A stretch of 27,582 nt of DNA. It comes from Candidatus Izemoplasmatales bacterium (GTDB lineage Bacteria; Bacillota_I; Bacilli_A; Izemoplasmatales; Hujiaoplasmataceae). This document shows, in pieces, positions 20,705 to 27,582 of the stretch. Numbering within the stretch: position 1 is the stretch's first letter; every line of letters begins with the position of its first letter. Both the position numbers and the translations under genes were made by a program. Below the pieces are notes generated by a model. The model did no database searches, had not been told where the DNA came from, and was given only the letters and a program-made list of their open reading frames with translations. The DNA lies in assembly GCA_041649275.1 (NCBI GenBank), contig JBAZNL010000020.1, positions 1 to 27,582 of the forward strand, written 5' to 3'.

Positions 20705-21519
20705 CGCCTGTCCTCCTGGCACGCCGGGCAGTAGCGCACCTTCCCGCCGAGAAAGGCCTTCTCGACGATCGTCGTCCCGCACGCCGGACAGCGTCCGTCG
20801 GGGCGACGCGTACGTTCGGCGTAGAGGCCGTGGTTTCCATGGAGGTCGACGAAGGAGGCGCGTCCGCCGGCCGCGGCGATCGCGCGCGTCGTCCCGACGA
20901 GCGCTTCGTAGAGGCGGAGGATCTCTTCTTCCCGAAGCGCGGACACCCGGGTCTCGGGGCGGAGGCGGGCGGTCCAGAGGACGTCCTGGATCGTACCGTT
21001 CCCGACGCCGGGGATCCTTTGTCCGGTCGCGAGCAGGGCCTTCACCGACAGGCGCGGGTTCTCCGTTGCCGTCCGGGCGAAGCGTTCGACCGTGAAGTCG
21101 GGGGAAAGCGGCGCGATTCCGTCCGCGTGCGCGACGTAATAGGGATTCGCGCGCAGCTCGTCCTCGCCGCCGACCGACAGGTAGCCGTAGAGCTTGACGC
21201 GGGCGGTCAGGTTCGTCCCGTCCGCAAACGACAGGAGCATCTGCGTCTTCTCGAGGCGCGGGTCGCAGTAGCGCACCGTCACGTCCTCGCCGATCGCGAC
21301 GTTCTGTCCGCCCGAACAGCGGACGACGACGCGGCCGCCGACCGCCTGGACGCGCTCGACGGTCCGTCCGCGCAGACGATCGGCCGCCGCCGCGGGATCC
21401 ATCCCGATCCAGCAGAATCTGTGGGGTGCGGAAAGAAAGGCCGCGTCCGCGACCGTCTTCCCGGAAATCGCCTCGTCCATCTGCCTGGCCAGCGCCAGGG
21501 CTTCGCCGATCTCGATCAT
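20701..21519 (-). CDS. MutM/Nei-like (Fpg-family) protein lacking the N-terminal proline
   Basis: The 272-residue protein has the helix-two-turn-helix core (KALLATGQRIPGVGNGTIQDVLW, from K160) and a C-terminal zinc finger with C244, C247, C264 and C267. These are features of formamidopyrimidine/endonuclease VIII DNA glycosylases. Those enzymes start PELPE after Met removal and use Pro2 as nucleophile. Here the start is MIEIGEALAL, so position 2 is Ile, while the adjacent Glu is kept. The start at ATG 21517-21519 is backed by GGAGGG 6 nt upstream and by the alignment of IEI with PEL. It resembles a Bacillota group often annotated endonuclease VIII with starts like MIELPEA. Activity by the classic mechanism is doubtful. 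It heads a two-gene operon. Confidence 0.88.
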   Translation of the reverse strand: MIEIGEALALARQMDEAISGKTVADAAFLSAPHRFCWIGMDPAAAADRLRGRTVERVQAVGGRVVVRCSGGQNVAIGEDVTVRYCDPRLEKTQMLLSFADGTNLTARVKLYGYLSVGGEDELRANPYYVAHADGIAPLSPDFTVERFARTATENPRLSVKALLATGQRIPGVGNGTIQDVLWTARLRPETRVSALREEEILRLYEALVGTTRAIAAAGGRASFVDLHGNHGLYAERTRRPDGRCPACGTTIVEKAFLGGKVRYCPACQEDRR

Positions 21520-21544
21520 CGCGATCCCTCCCGTCCTCACTCCC

Positions 21545-21550
21545 ATTATA
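21545..21550 (-). promoter_or_regulatory. -10 element of the MutM-like gene
   Basis: TATAAT on the minus strand, 25 bp before the ATG, with a GGGAGT downstream flank. The upstream T-rich sequence at the -35 distance is the T run of the buk terminator, a poor -35 match. Confidence 0.58.
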
Positions 21551-21567
21551 CACACGTTTCGAAGAAT

Positions 21568-21594
21568 GAAAAAGGGGAACGGATCAGTTCCCCT
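21568..21594 (-). terminator. Terminator of the right-hand operon (after buk)
   Basis: AGGGGAAC / GTTCCCCT stem (21587-21594 and 21573-21580) with a 6-nt loop and TTTTTC on the minus strand, 6 nt after the buk stop. Confidence 0.93.
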
Positions 21595-21600
21595 CTCGAT

Positions 21601-22674
21601 TCAGCGGTAGACCTGCAGCTTCTCCTGTTTGGTGAGGACGCGCAGGGTCCCTTCGGCGAGCGCGCGCATCTCGTCCTCGCCGGGATAGACGGTGACCGGG
21701 AAGATCGGCTGGACGCGGGCCTTGATCATGTCGACGAACATCGGGTTGTACGCGAGGCCGCCGGTGAGGATGATCGCGTCGACCTTTCCGCCGGCGACGA
21801 AGTAGAGCGAGCCGATCTCCTTGGCGACCTGATAGGCCATCGCGTCGAGATAGAACCGCGCGGTCTCGTCGCCCGCCTCGATGCGGCGCTTGATCTCAAG
21901 ACCGTTCGAGGTCCCGAGATAGGAGACGAGTCCGCCCTGGCCCGCAAGCATCTTCTTGACGTCGCCGATCGCGTACCTGCCGGAATAGCACATGTCCACG
22001 AGCGGATAGGTCGGGACCGTGCCGGCGCGCTCCGGCGAGAACGGGCCGGTGCCGCCGAGGGCGTTGTTCACGTCGACGACGCGGCCGTGGTCGTGCAGAC
22101 CGACGGAGATCCCGCCGCCGAGATGGGCGATGATCATCGTCAGGTCCTCGTAGTCGCGGCCGACGACCTTGGCGTGGCGCTTGGCGATCGCCTTGTGGTT
22201 GAGGGCGTGGAAGATCGAGACTCGCTCGATCCCGGACAGGCCGGAGACGCGGGCGATGTCCTCCATCTCGTCGATCACGACCGGGTTCACGATGTAGGCC
22301 GGACGGTTGAGCGGTTCGGCGAGCTCATAGGCGATCATCGCGCCGAGGTTGCTGGCATGATAGCCGTAGCGGCCGACGGAAAGGTCGTCGACCATCGTCT
22401 TCGTGACGAGGTAGGTGCCGCTGTTCCTCAGCGGTTTCAGCATCCCCCCGCGGCCGACGAAGACGTCGATGTTTTCGGGCGTGTAGCGGTGCTCGGCGAG
22501 GAAGTCGAGGATGATCTGCTTCCGGAAGTCCTTCTGGTGGGCGACCGTCGGAAACTGCTTGAGCGTCTCCGCGTCGTGCTTCAGGACGTGCTCCTGGATG
22601 AGCTTGTCGTTGATGAAGACGGCGACCTTCGTCGAGGTCGAGCCGGGGTTAATGACGAGAATCAGATAGTCCAT
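21601..22674 (-). CDS. buk: Butyrate kinase (short- or branched-chain acyl kinase)
   Basis: The 357-residue protein is an acetate-kinase-superfamily enzyme that transfers phosphate from butyryl- or isobutyryl-phosphate to ADP. Landmarks are the opening LILVINPGSTSTKVAVF with NPGSTSTK (residues 9-16), GRGGMLKPL, AYIVNPVVIDEM, HALNHKAIAKR, AHLGGGISVG, and the ATP-site TGGLAYN. Length and order match Buk. The start ATG 22672-22674 lies inside ptb, with a 26-nt overlap; only a weak GGTGG is found upstream, so translation is probably coupled. It is the last gene of the operon. With an amino-acid dehydrogenase and a VOR-type enzyme upstream, branched acyl phosphates are the likelier substrate than butyryl phosphate (inference). 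Confidence 0.95.
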   Translation of the reverse strand: MDYLILVINPGSTSTKVAVFINDKLIQEHVLKHDAETLKQFPTVAHQKDFRKQIILDFLAEHRYTPENIDVFVGRGGMLKPLRNSGTYLVTKTMVDDLSVGRYGYHASNLGAMIAYELAEPLNRPAYIVNPVVIDEMEDIARVSGLSGIERVSIFHALNHKAIAKRHAKVVGRDYEDLTMIIAHLGGGISVGLHDHGRVVDVNNALGGTGPFSPERAGTVPTYPLVDMCYSGRYAIGDVKKMLAGQGGLVSYLGTSNGLEIKRRIEAGDETARFYLDAMAYQVAKEIGSLYFVAGGKVDAIILTGGLAYNPMFVDMIKARVQPIFPVTVYPGEDEMRALAEGTLRVLTKQEKLQVYR

Positions 22675-23566
22675 GTCCGTACACCACCGCGAGCGCGATC
22701 GAATGGAGTTTCGTTTCCGGGGCGTCCGCCCGGCTCGTGAGCACGATCGGCACGCGCGCGCCGATCACGAGGCCGGCGGCTTCCGCGCCGGCGAGGAAGA
22801 CGGCCGTCTTATAGAAGACGTTTCCGCCGTCGAGGTTGGGGAACACGAGGATGTCGGCCCGGCCGGCCACGGGGCCTGAAAGACCCTTGTGTCGGACCGA
22901 ATCGGCGGAGACGAGGTTGTCGATCGCGAACGGTCCGTCGACGTCGAAGCCGCAGTCGCCGCGGAGGGCGAAGGTCTTCTTCACCTCGTCGGCGTCGAGG
23001 GTCGACGCGATCTTGGGATTGACCTTCTCGACGGCGGACACGAGTCCGACCTTCGGGCGGTCGTAGCCGAGGGTGCGGGCGAGCTTCACCGCGTTCTCGA
23101 TCAGAAGCGTCTTCTCGGCGACGGAGGGGGCGATGTTCATCGCGCCGTCGGTGGCGAACAGGACGCGGTCGACGAGCGGAACGGAGACGATCCCGACGTG
23201 CGAGAGGAGCGGTGCGTCCTTGATCCCCCACTCGCTGTTCACGACGCCCTTGAGGAGGACCTTCGTGTCGACGAGTCCCTTCATCAGGATGTCGGCCTCG
23301 CCCCTGTTCACGAGGTCGATGCCGTGGCGGACGGCGGATTCGTCATCGGGCTTGTCGACGATCTCAAACGGTTTCTTCATCTTGAAGCGGCAGGCCAGTT
23401 CGGCGATCTCGGCGAGCCGGCCGATCAGGATCGGTTCGACAAGGCCGCGTTCCGCCGCCATCGCGACGGCGTCGACGACGAACTCGTCGTGGGCGCAGAC
23501 GACCGCGAGACGGTACGGACGGAGTCCCTCGGTCAGGCGGAACAGGTCCGAGACCTTCTCAAGCAT
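22649..23566 (-). CDS. ptb: Phosphate butyryltransferase-type acyl-CoA phosphotransferase
   Basis: The 305-residue protein exchanges CoA for phosphate on butyryl-CoA or branched acyl-CoA. It has the Pta/Ptb fold with RYRLAVVCAHDEF-like N-terminal region, ADILMKGLVDTKVLLKGVVN, and the C-terminal SGPVAGRADILVFPNLDGGNVFYKT with the catalytic and phosphate-binding residues. The start ATG 23564-23566 (MLEKVSDLF) lies 8 nt inside the end of the gamma-subunit gene, with AAGGCGGGG upstream. buk overlaps its 3' end by 26 nt, the usual ptb-buk order. Overlaps on both sides mark tight co-translation. The substrate preference (butyryl or isobutyryl/isovaleryl) is not visible in the residues that I can judge. 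Confidence 0.93.
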   Translation of the reverse strand: MLEKVSDLFRLTEGLRPYRLAVVCAHDEFVVDAVAMAAERGLVEPILIGRLAEIAELACRFKMKKPFEIVDKPDDESAVRHGIDLVNRGEADILMKGLVDTKVLLKGVVNSEWGIKDAPLLSHVGIVSVPLVDRVLFATDGAMNIAPSVAEKTLLIENAVKLARTLGYDRPKVGLVSAVEKVNPKIASTLDADEVKKTFALRGDCGFDVDGPFAIDNLVSADSVRHKGLSGPVAGRADILVFPNLDGGNVFYKTAVFLAGAEAAGLVIGARVPIVLTSRADAPETKLHSIALAVVYGHGLSDSRH

Positions 23567-24114
23567 GGGGCATCGCCCCGCCTTTCGCGAGCCCGCGGCC
23601 GGCGGCGATCGCATCCCGGTTGATCGGCATCAGGTGCGCCTTGCGCTCGCCGAGAAACTTCTGGAGGATGTGGTCGACGGTCGCGTCCATGAACATTCCG
23701 GTCGCCTCGAGGAAGGCGCCGAGCATCACCATGTTGGCGACCTGGACGTTGCCGAGGGAGAGGGCGACGTCGTTCGCCGGAACGGCGAGGACGGTGACGC
23801 CTTCGATCGCGACCTCGTCCTTGATGAGCGAGGAGTTGTAGAGCACGAGGCCGCCCGGGACGACCTTGTCTTTGAACTTCTGGAGCGACGGCAGGTTGAA
23901 GGCGACGAGACGGTCGGCCTTCTGGAAGACGGGCGAGTTGATCGGCTTCTTCGAGACGATCACCGAGCAGTTGGCGGTGCCGCCGCGGGTCTCCGGTCCG
24001 TAGGACGGGACCCAGAGGGCGTACATCTCCTCCTCGGTGGCCGAATACGCGAGCATCTGCCCGAACATCATCACGCCCTGGCCGCCGAAGCCGGCGACCT
24101 TCACGTTCACGGCG

Positions 24115-24122
<8 letters not shown>
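23559..24122 (-). CDS. vorC: 2-oxoacid:ferredoxin oxidoreductase gamma subunit
   Basis: The 187-residue protein is the gamma domain of the four-subunit oxidoreductase family. It has GFGGQGVMMFGQML (GFGGQG at 11-16, CoA-related binding) and YGPETRGG (41-48), both strongly conserved in the family. It helps form the active complex that makes acyl-CoA from 2-oxoacids. The start ATG 24120-24122 overlaps the upstream gene by 8 nt, with GGTGG upstream. Length matches stand-alone gamma subunits. Assignment to VOR over KOR (2-oxoglutarate) comes from the operon, not from this sequence. Confidence 0.92.
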
Positions 24123-24866
<744 letters not shown>

Positions 24867-24867
<1 letters not shown>

Positions 24868-25937
24868 CAGTCGACCCTCCGCTCATCGAAGTGGAGGATC
24901 GCCTCGGCGACCTCCTCCGGTTCGGGCACGACACCGCCGGCGCGTCCGAAGAAAGCGACCGGCAGGGCGCCGTTGTTCATGATGCGGACGTCGTCGAGCA
25001 TCTGTCCGAGGCTCATCTCGCAGACGAGGATGCCCTTGCAGTTGCGGTTGATCGCCTTGAAGGGCGCCTTCGGGAACGGCCAGAGGGTGATCGGCCGGAT
25101 CATCCCGACGTTCAGCTTCTTCTTCGCGAGGATCTCGATCGCGGAGCGGACGACGCGCGCCATCGTGCCGTAGGCGACGACGACATAGTCGGGGTCGTCC
25201 ATGTTCACGAGTTCGAAGCGGGTCTCGTTTGCGGTCGCATGCTGGTATTTCTTCTGGAGCTTCAGGTTGTGCGCCTCGAGCTCATAGGGGTCGAGATAGA
25301 GCGAGCAGATCGTGTTCCGGCCCTGGTGCCCGGCCATTCCGCCGGCCGCCCAGTCCTTGGGCGGGACGAAGCGCTTCGTCGTCGGCTTGTTCACGTCGAC
25401 GGCTTCCATCATCTGGCCGATCAGGCCGTCGACGAGGATCATCACCGGATTGCGGTAGTAGTCGGCCACGTCGAAGGCTTCCTTGATCACGTCCACGGTC
25501 TCCTGGATCGACTCGGGGGCGAAGACGATCGTGTGGTAGTCGCCGTTCCCGCCGCCGCGCGTCGCCTGGTAGTAGTCGCCCTGGGACGGCTGGATGCCGC
25601 CGAGACCGGGGCCGCCGCGCATGACGGAGACGATCACGGCCGGCAGTTCGGAACCGGCGAGGTAGCTGATGCCCTCCTGCTTGAGGGCGATGCCCGGCGA
25701 GGACGAGGACGTCATCGCCCGGGCGCCGGAGGCCGCGGCGCCGTAGACCATGTTGATCGCGGCGACTTCCGATTCCGCCTGCAGGAACACGCGTCCCTGC
25801 TCGAACATGTACTTCGAGAGGTATTCGGAGACTTCGTTCTGGGGGGTGATGGGGTAGCCGAAATAGGCTTCGACACCGCCCTTGACGGCCGCGAGGGCGA
25901 TCGCCTCGTTGCCTTTCATGAGCACTTTGTTGGCCAT
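24867..25937 (-). CDS. vorB: 2-oxoacid:ferredoxin oxidoreductase alpha subunit, VorB-type
   Basis: The 356-residue protein begins MANKVLMKGNEAIALAAVKG and has GYPITPQNEVSEYL (27-40), ESEVAAINMVYGAAASGARA (pyrimidine side of TPP, about 55-74), TSSSSPGIALKQEG and MRGGPGLG. This is the normal layout of the alpha chain of 3-methyl-2-oxobutanoate and 2-oxoglutarate ferredoxin oxidoreductases. It catalyses oxidative decarboxylation with CoA, giving acyl-CoA, carbon dioxide and reduced ferredoxin. Start ATG 25935-25937 shares one base with the TAA stop of the ferredoxin subunit gene (TAATG); GGAGG lies upstream. It is most like proteins annotated VorB, by recognition; a search is needed to exclude KorA. 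Confidence 0.93.
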
Positions 25938-26155
25938 TATTTCAGCACCTCCACGGTGATGATCGAGTCGGGGCACATCAGCGCGCAGGTGGCGCAGGCG
26001 ATGCATTTGTCCTCGTCGGTGATCCGGATCAGGTTGTAGCCCTGGTTGTTCATCCAGTTCTTGTCCTGATACAGGATCTTGACGGGGCAGAAGGTGACGC
26101 ACAGGCCGCAGCCCTTGCAGCGTTCGTACTCGAACGTGAGTCTTCCTTTCGGCAT
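25937..26155 (-). CDS. vorD: 2-oxoacid:ferredoxin oxidoreductase delta subunit (2[4Fe-4S] ferredoxin)
   Basis: The 72-residue protein has two CxxCxxCxxxCP motifs, CKGCGLCVTFCP (C13, C16, C19, C23) and CIACATCALMCP (C51, C54, C57, C61), for two [4Fe-4S] clusters. The middle insertion of about 27 residues is typical of the delta subunit of VOR/KOR. It passes electrons from the TPP site to external ferredoxin. The start ATG 26153-26155 has AGGAGG 6 nt upstream. It lies 10 nt after the P-loop ATPase gene and overlaps the alpha subunit gene by one base. Confidence 0.94.
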   Translation of the reverse strand: MPKGRLTFEYERCKGCGLCVTFCPVKILYQDKNWMNNQGYNLIRITDEDKCIACATCALMCPDSIITVEVLK

Positions 26156-26165
26156 GGAAATCCTC

Positions 26166-26816
26166 CTAGAGCCAAGATTGGCGAAGATAGAGTTTCAGGG
26201 GCAAAGGTTCTCCGGACACCTTGCGGGCCGGGTCGTAGATCGTTTCGGGAATCGCGGTGAAGACCACGGGAAGGCCCGTGCGGGCGGCGACCGCGGTCAA
26301 AACGGCTTCGCCCGCCGCCACTTCTTCGTACGTGGTGTCCCGAAGCAGGTTGGCGTTGTTGACGAGGCCGGTGACCCTGATGCCGCCGGCATCCTCGATC
26401 GCGCCGATGAGGGCGATCAGGGAATCCGGCGTGGAAGTGTCGTCGCGGTACACGTTCACGACCAGGAACAGGTCGACGGGCTCGGCGGCGGCGAGGTCGC
26501 GGAACTGCCGGAGCAGGGTCGCGCCGAGGTCGTTGCCGCCGAGGTCGAAGATCGCCGTCGATTCCTTGTCGTAGAACGGCTTGAAGACGTCTTTCGACAG
26601 GTAGGGCATGTCGGCGTAGATCGCATCCTTGAGGGGCGAGGAGACGACGTTCACGCCGGCGTCGCGAAGCGGTTTGTCCGCTTCGCGGCTGCGGAAGTAC
26701 GGATTGACGATGTCGAGGTCGACGAGATAGCCGACCCGGCGCCGGATCGCGAGATTGACCGCGACCTCCGACTTGCCGCTGCCGAAATACCCGCAGAGGA
26801 ACGTCAGCCGGCGCAT
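26166..26816 (-). CDS. P-loop ATPase of unknown function in the 2-oxoacid oxidoreductase operon
   Basis: The 216-residue cytoplasmic protein has a Walker A GYFGSGKS (residues 9-16), a DLDIVNPYFRSRE segment (33-45) that resembles the switch I region of ParA/MinD-type (SIMIBI) ATPases, and IFDLGGND as the Walker B-like strand. LFLVVNVYRD and TGLVNNANLL are strands of the same core. It has only one cysteine, so it is not an NBP35/ApbC iron-sulphur carrier with CxxC. I know this kind of protein as a frequent neighbour of KOR/VOR genes in Bacillota, with no assigned role. It starts one base after the leucine dehydrogenase stop (TGAgATG), without a clear ribosome site, so its translation is probably coupled. 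Assembly or activation of the oxidoreductase is a guess. Confidence 0.85.
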   Translation of the reverse strand: MRRLTFLCGYFGSGKSEVAVNLAIRRRVGYLVDLDIVNPYFRSREADKPLRDAGVNVVSSPLKDAIYADMPYLSKDVFKPFYDKESTAIFDLGGNDLGATLLRQFRDLAAAEPVDLFLVVNVYRDDTSTPDSLIALIGAIEDAGGIRVTGLVNNANLLRDTTYEEVAAGEAVLTAVAARTGLPVVFTAIPETIYDPARKVSGEPLPLKLYLRQSWL

Positions 26817-26817
26817 C

Positions 26818-27582
26818 TCAGCGCGGGACGTAGTTGGCGCGGACGCGGCCGATCGTCTCCATGCGCTTCTTGGCGAAGCGCTTGGCGGCTTCCTGGGTAT
26901 GGATGTTCTCGTCGCGGGCGATCGTGAAGATGTCGATCAGACGGTCGTAGATCTTCTCGACGTCGCGGACGACCTTGTCGCGGTTGTAGGTGCCGAGCTC
27001 GTTGAAGACGTTGATGACGCCGCCGGCGTTGATCACGAAGTCGGGGGCGTAGAGGATGCCCTTGTCCTTGATCATGTTGCCGTGGCGGTCTTCGTCGAGG
27101 AGAACGTTGTTCGCCGTGCCGGCGATCACCTTCGCCTTGATCTTCGGGATCGTGTCGTCGTTCAGGACCGCGCCGAGGGCGCAGGGGCTGATAACGTCGA
27201 CGTCGCACTCGAAGAAGTTCTCGGGCTTGACGTATTCGACCTCGGGATGCTCCTTCTTCATGCGTTCGATGTGCTTCGGGTTGATTTCGGAGAAGTAGAT
27301 CTTCTTCGCCTTGTTCTCGACGAGATAGTTGATCAGGTAGTATCCGGTCTGGCCGGCGCCCTGGACGGCGAACGTGCGCTTGGAGACGTCGTCGTCGCCG
27401 AACGCGAACTTGATCGCGGCGCGGATGCCGTGGTATGCGCCGAGCGCGGTGATCGGCGACGGGTTGCCGGATTTGCCCTCGAGGCCGACGACGTGATCGG
27501 TCTCCATCGCGACGAAATCCATGTCCTTCGTATTCGTATTGACGTCTTCGGCCGTGATGTAGCGGCCGTTGAGGCTCTGGAT
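26818..27582 (-). CDS. Leucine/branched-chain amino acid dehydrogenase (C-terminal part)
   Basis: The frame enters from the right edge and gives 254 codons before the stop at 26818-26820. It has RYITAEDVNTNTKDMDFV, typical for Leu/Val/Phe dehydrogenases just before the coenzyme domain, then KSGNPSPITALGAYHGI, the Rossmann motif GAGQTGYYLINYLVE, SPCALGAVLNDD, IAGTANNVLLD and NAGGVINVFNELG. The enzyme removes the amino group of leucine, valine or isoleucine oxidatively with NAD, giving 2-oxoacids and ammonia. The N-terminal substrate domain with the catalytic Lys is beyond the edge. An internal ATG at 27520-27522 is not the start, as coding continues upstream. As the first visible gene of the operon it would feed the VOR enzyme. 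Confidence 0.92.
   Translation of the reverse strand: MQSLNGRYITAEDVNTNTKDMDFVAMETDHVVGLEGKSGNPSPITALGAYHGIRAAIKFAFGDDDVSKRTFAVQGAGQTGYYLINYLVENKAKKIYFSEINPKHIERMKKEHPEVEYVKPENFFECDVDVISPCALGAVLNDDTIPKIKAKVIAGTANNVLLDEDRHGNMIKDKGILYAPDFVINAGGVINVFNELGTYNRDKVVRDVEKIYDRLIDIFTIARDENIHTQEAAKRFAKKRMETIGRVRANYVPR

Overview
The window is a GC-rich bacterial chromosome segment, packed with genes and with strong G/C preference at third codon positions. Its AT-rich sigma-A-type promoters and intrinsic terminators stand out clearly against that background. The gene content points to an anaerobic, fermentative member of the Bacillota: an HrcA/CIRCE-controlled groESL, CsoR-controlled copper efflux, a guanine-class purine riboswitch before an AzgA-type permease, a bacterial deoxynucleoside kinase, an [FeFe]-hydrogenase-like protein, rubredoxin, flavodoxin, a ferredoxin-dependent 2-oxoacid oxidoreductase and Ptb/Buk. 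The exact lineage cannot be fixed from sequence alone. TGA, TAA and TAG all act as stops, so the standard bacterial code applies.

Layout. (1) 1-3438: an unrecognised gene cut by the left edge, then a complete copper operon copA-copZ-csoR on the minus strand with a promoter and a perfect CsoR-type operator. (2) 3452-6550: aldo/keto reductase, a TIGR02206-type membrane protein and an iron alcohol dehydrogenase. (3) 6563-11079: MscL, rubredoxin, a membrane proton pyrophosphatase and an ArsB/NhaD-type anion permease, each with its own promoter. (4) 11088-14074: an atypical [FeFe]-hydrogenase-like protein and a purine permease behind a riboswitch/terminator leader. (5) 14104-17810: flavodoxin and aldehyde dehydrogenase (one operon), a divergent NAD-dependent epimerase-like gene and a deoxynucleoside kinase. 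(6) 17832-19880: groES-groEL under an imperfect CIRCE. (7) 19935-21550: a MutM-like protein translationally coupled to an endonuclease/exonuclease/phosphatase protein. (8) 21568-27582: a tightly packed eight-gene operon entering from the right edge.

The right-hand operon is the most coherent system. Leucine-dehydrogenase-type enzyme, a four-subunit VOR/KOR-type 2-oxoacid:ferredoxin oxidoreductase, Ptb-type transferase and Buk-type kinase together form a full route. It would turn branched-chain amino acids into branched short-chain acids, yielding NADH, reduced ferredoxin and one ATP by substrate-level phosphorylation. An uncharacterised P-loop ATPase is embedded in the same operon. The hydrogenase-like protein, rubredoxin, flavodoxin, alcohol and aldehyde dehydrogenases and the proton pyrophosphatase fit the redox and energy economy of such an organism, but their link to the operon is inference. 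I found no CRISPR array, insertion sequence, tRNA, rRNA or prophage genes.
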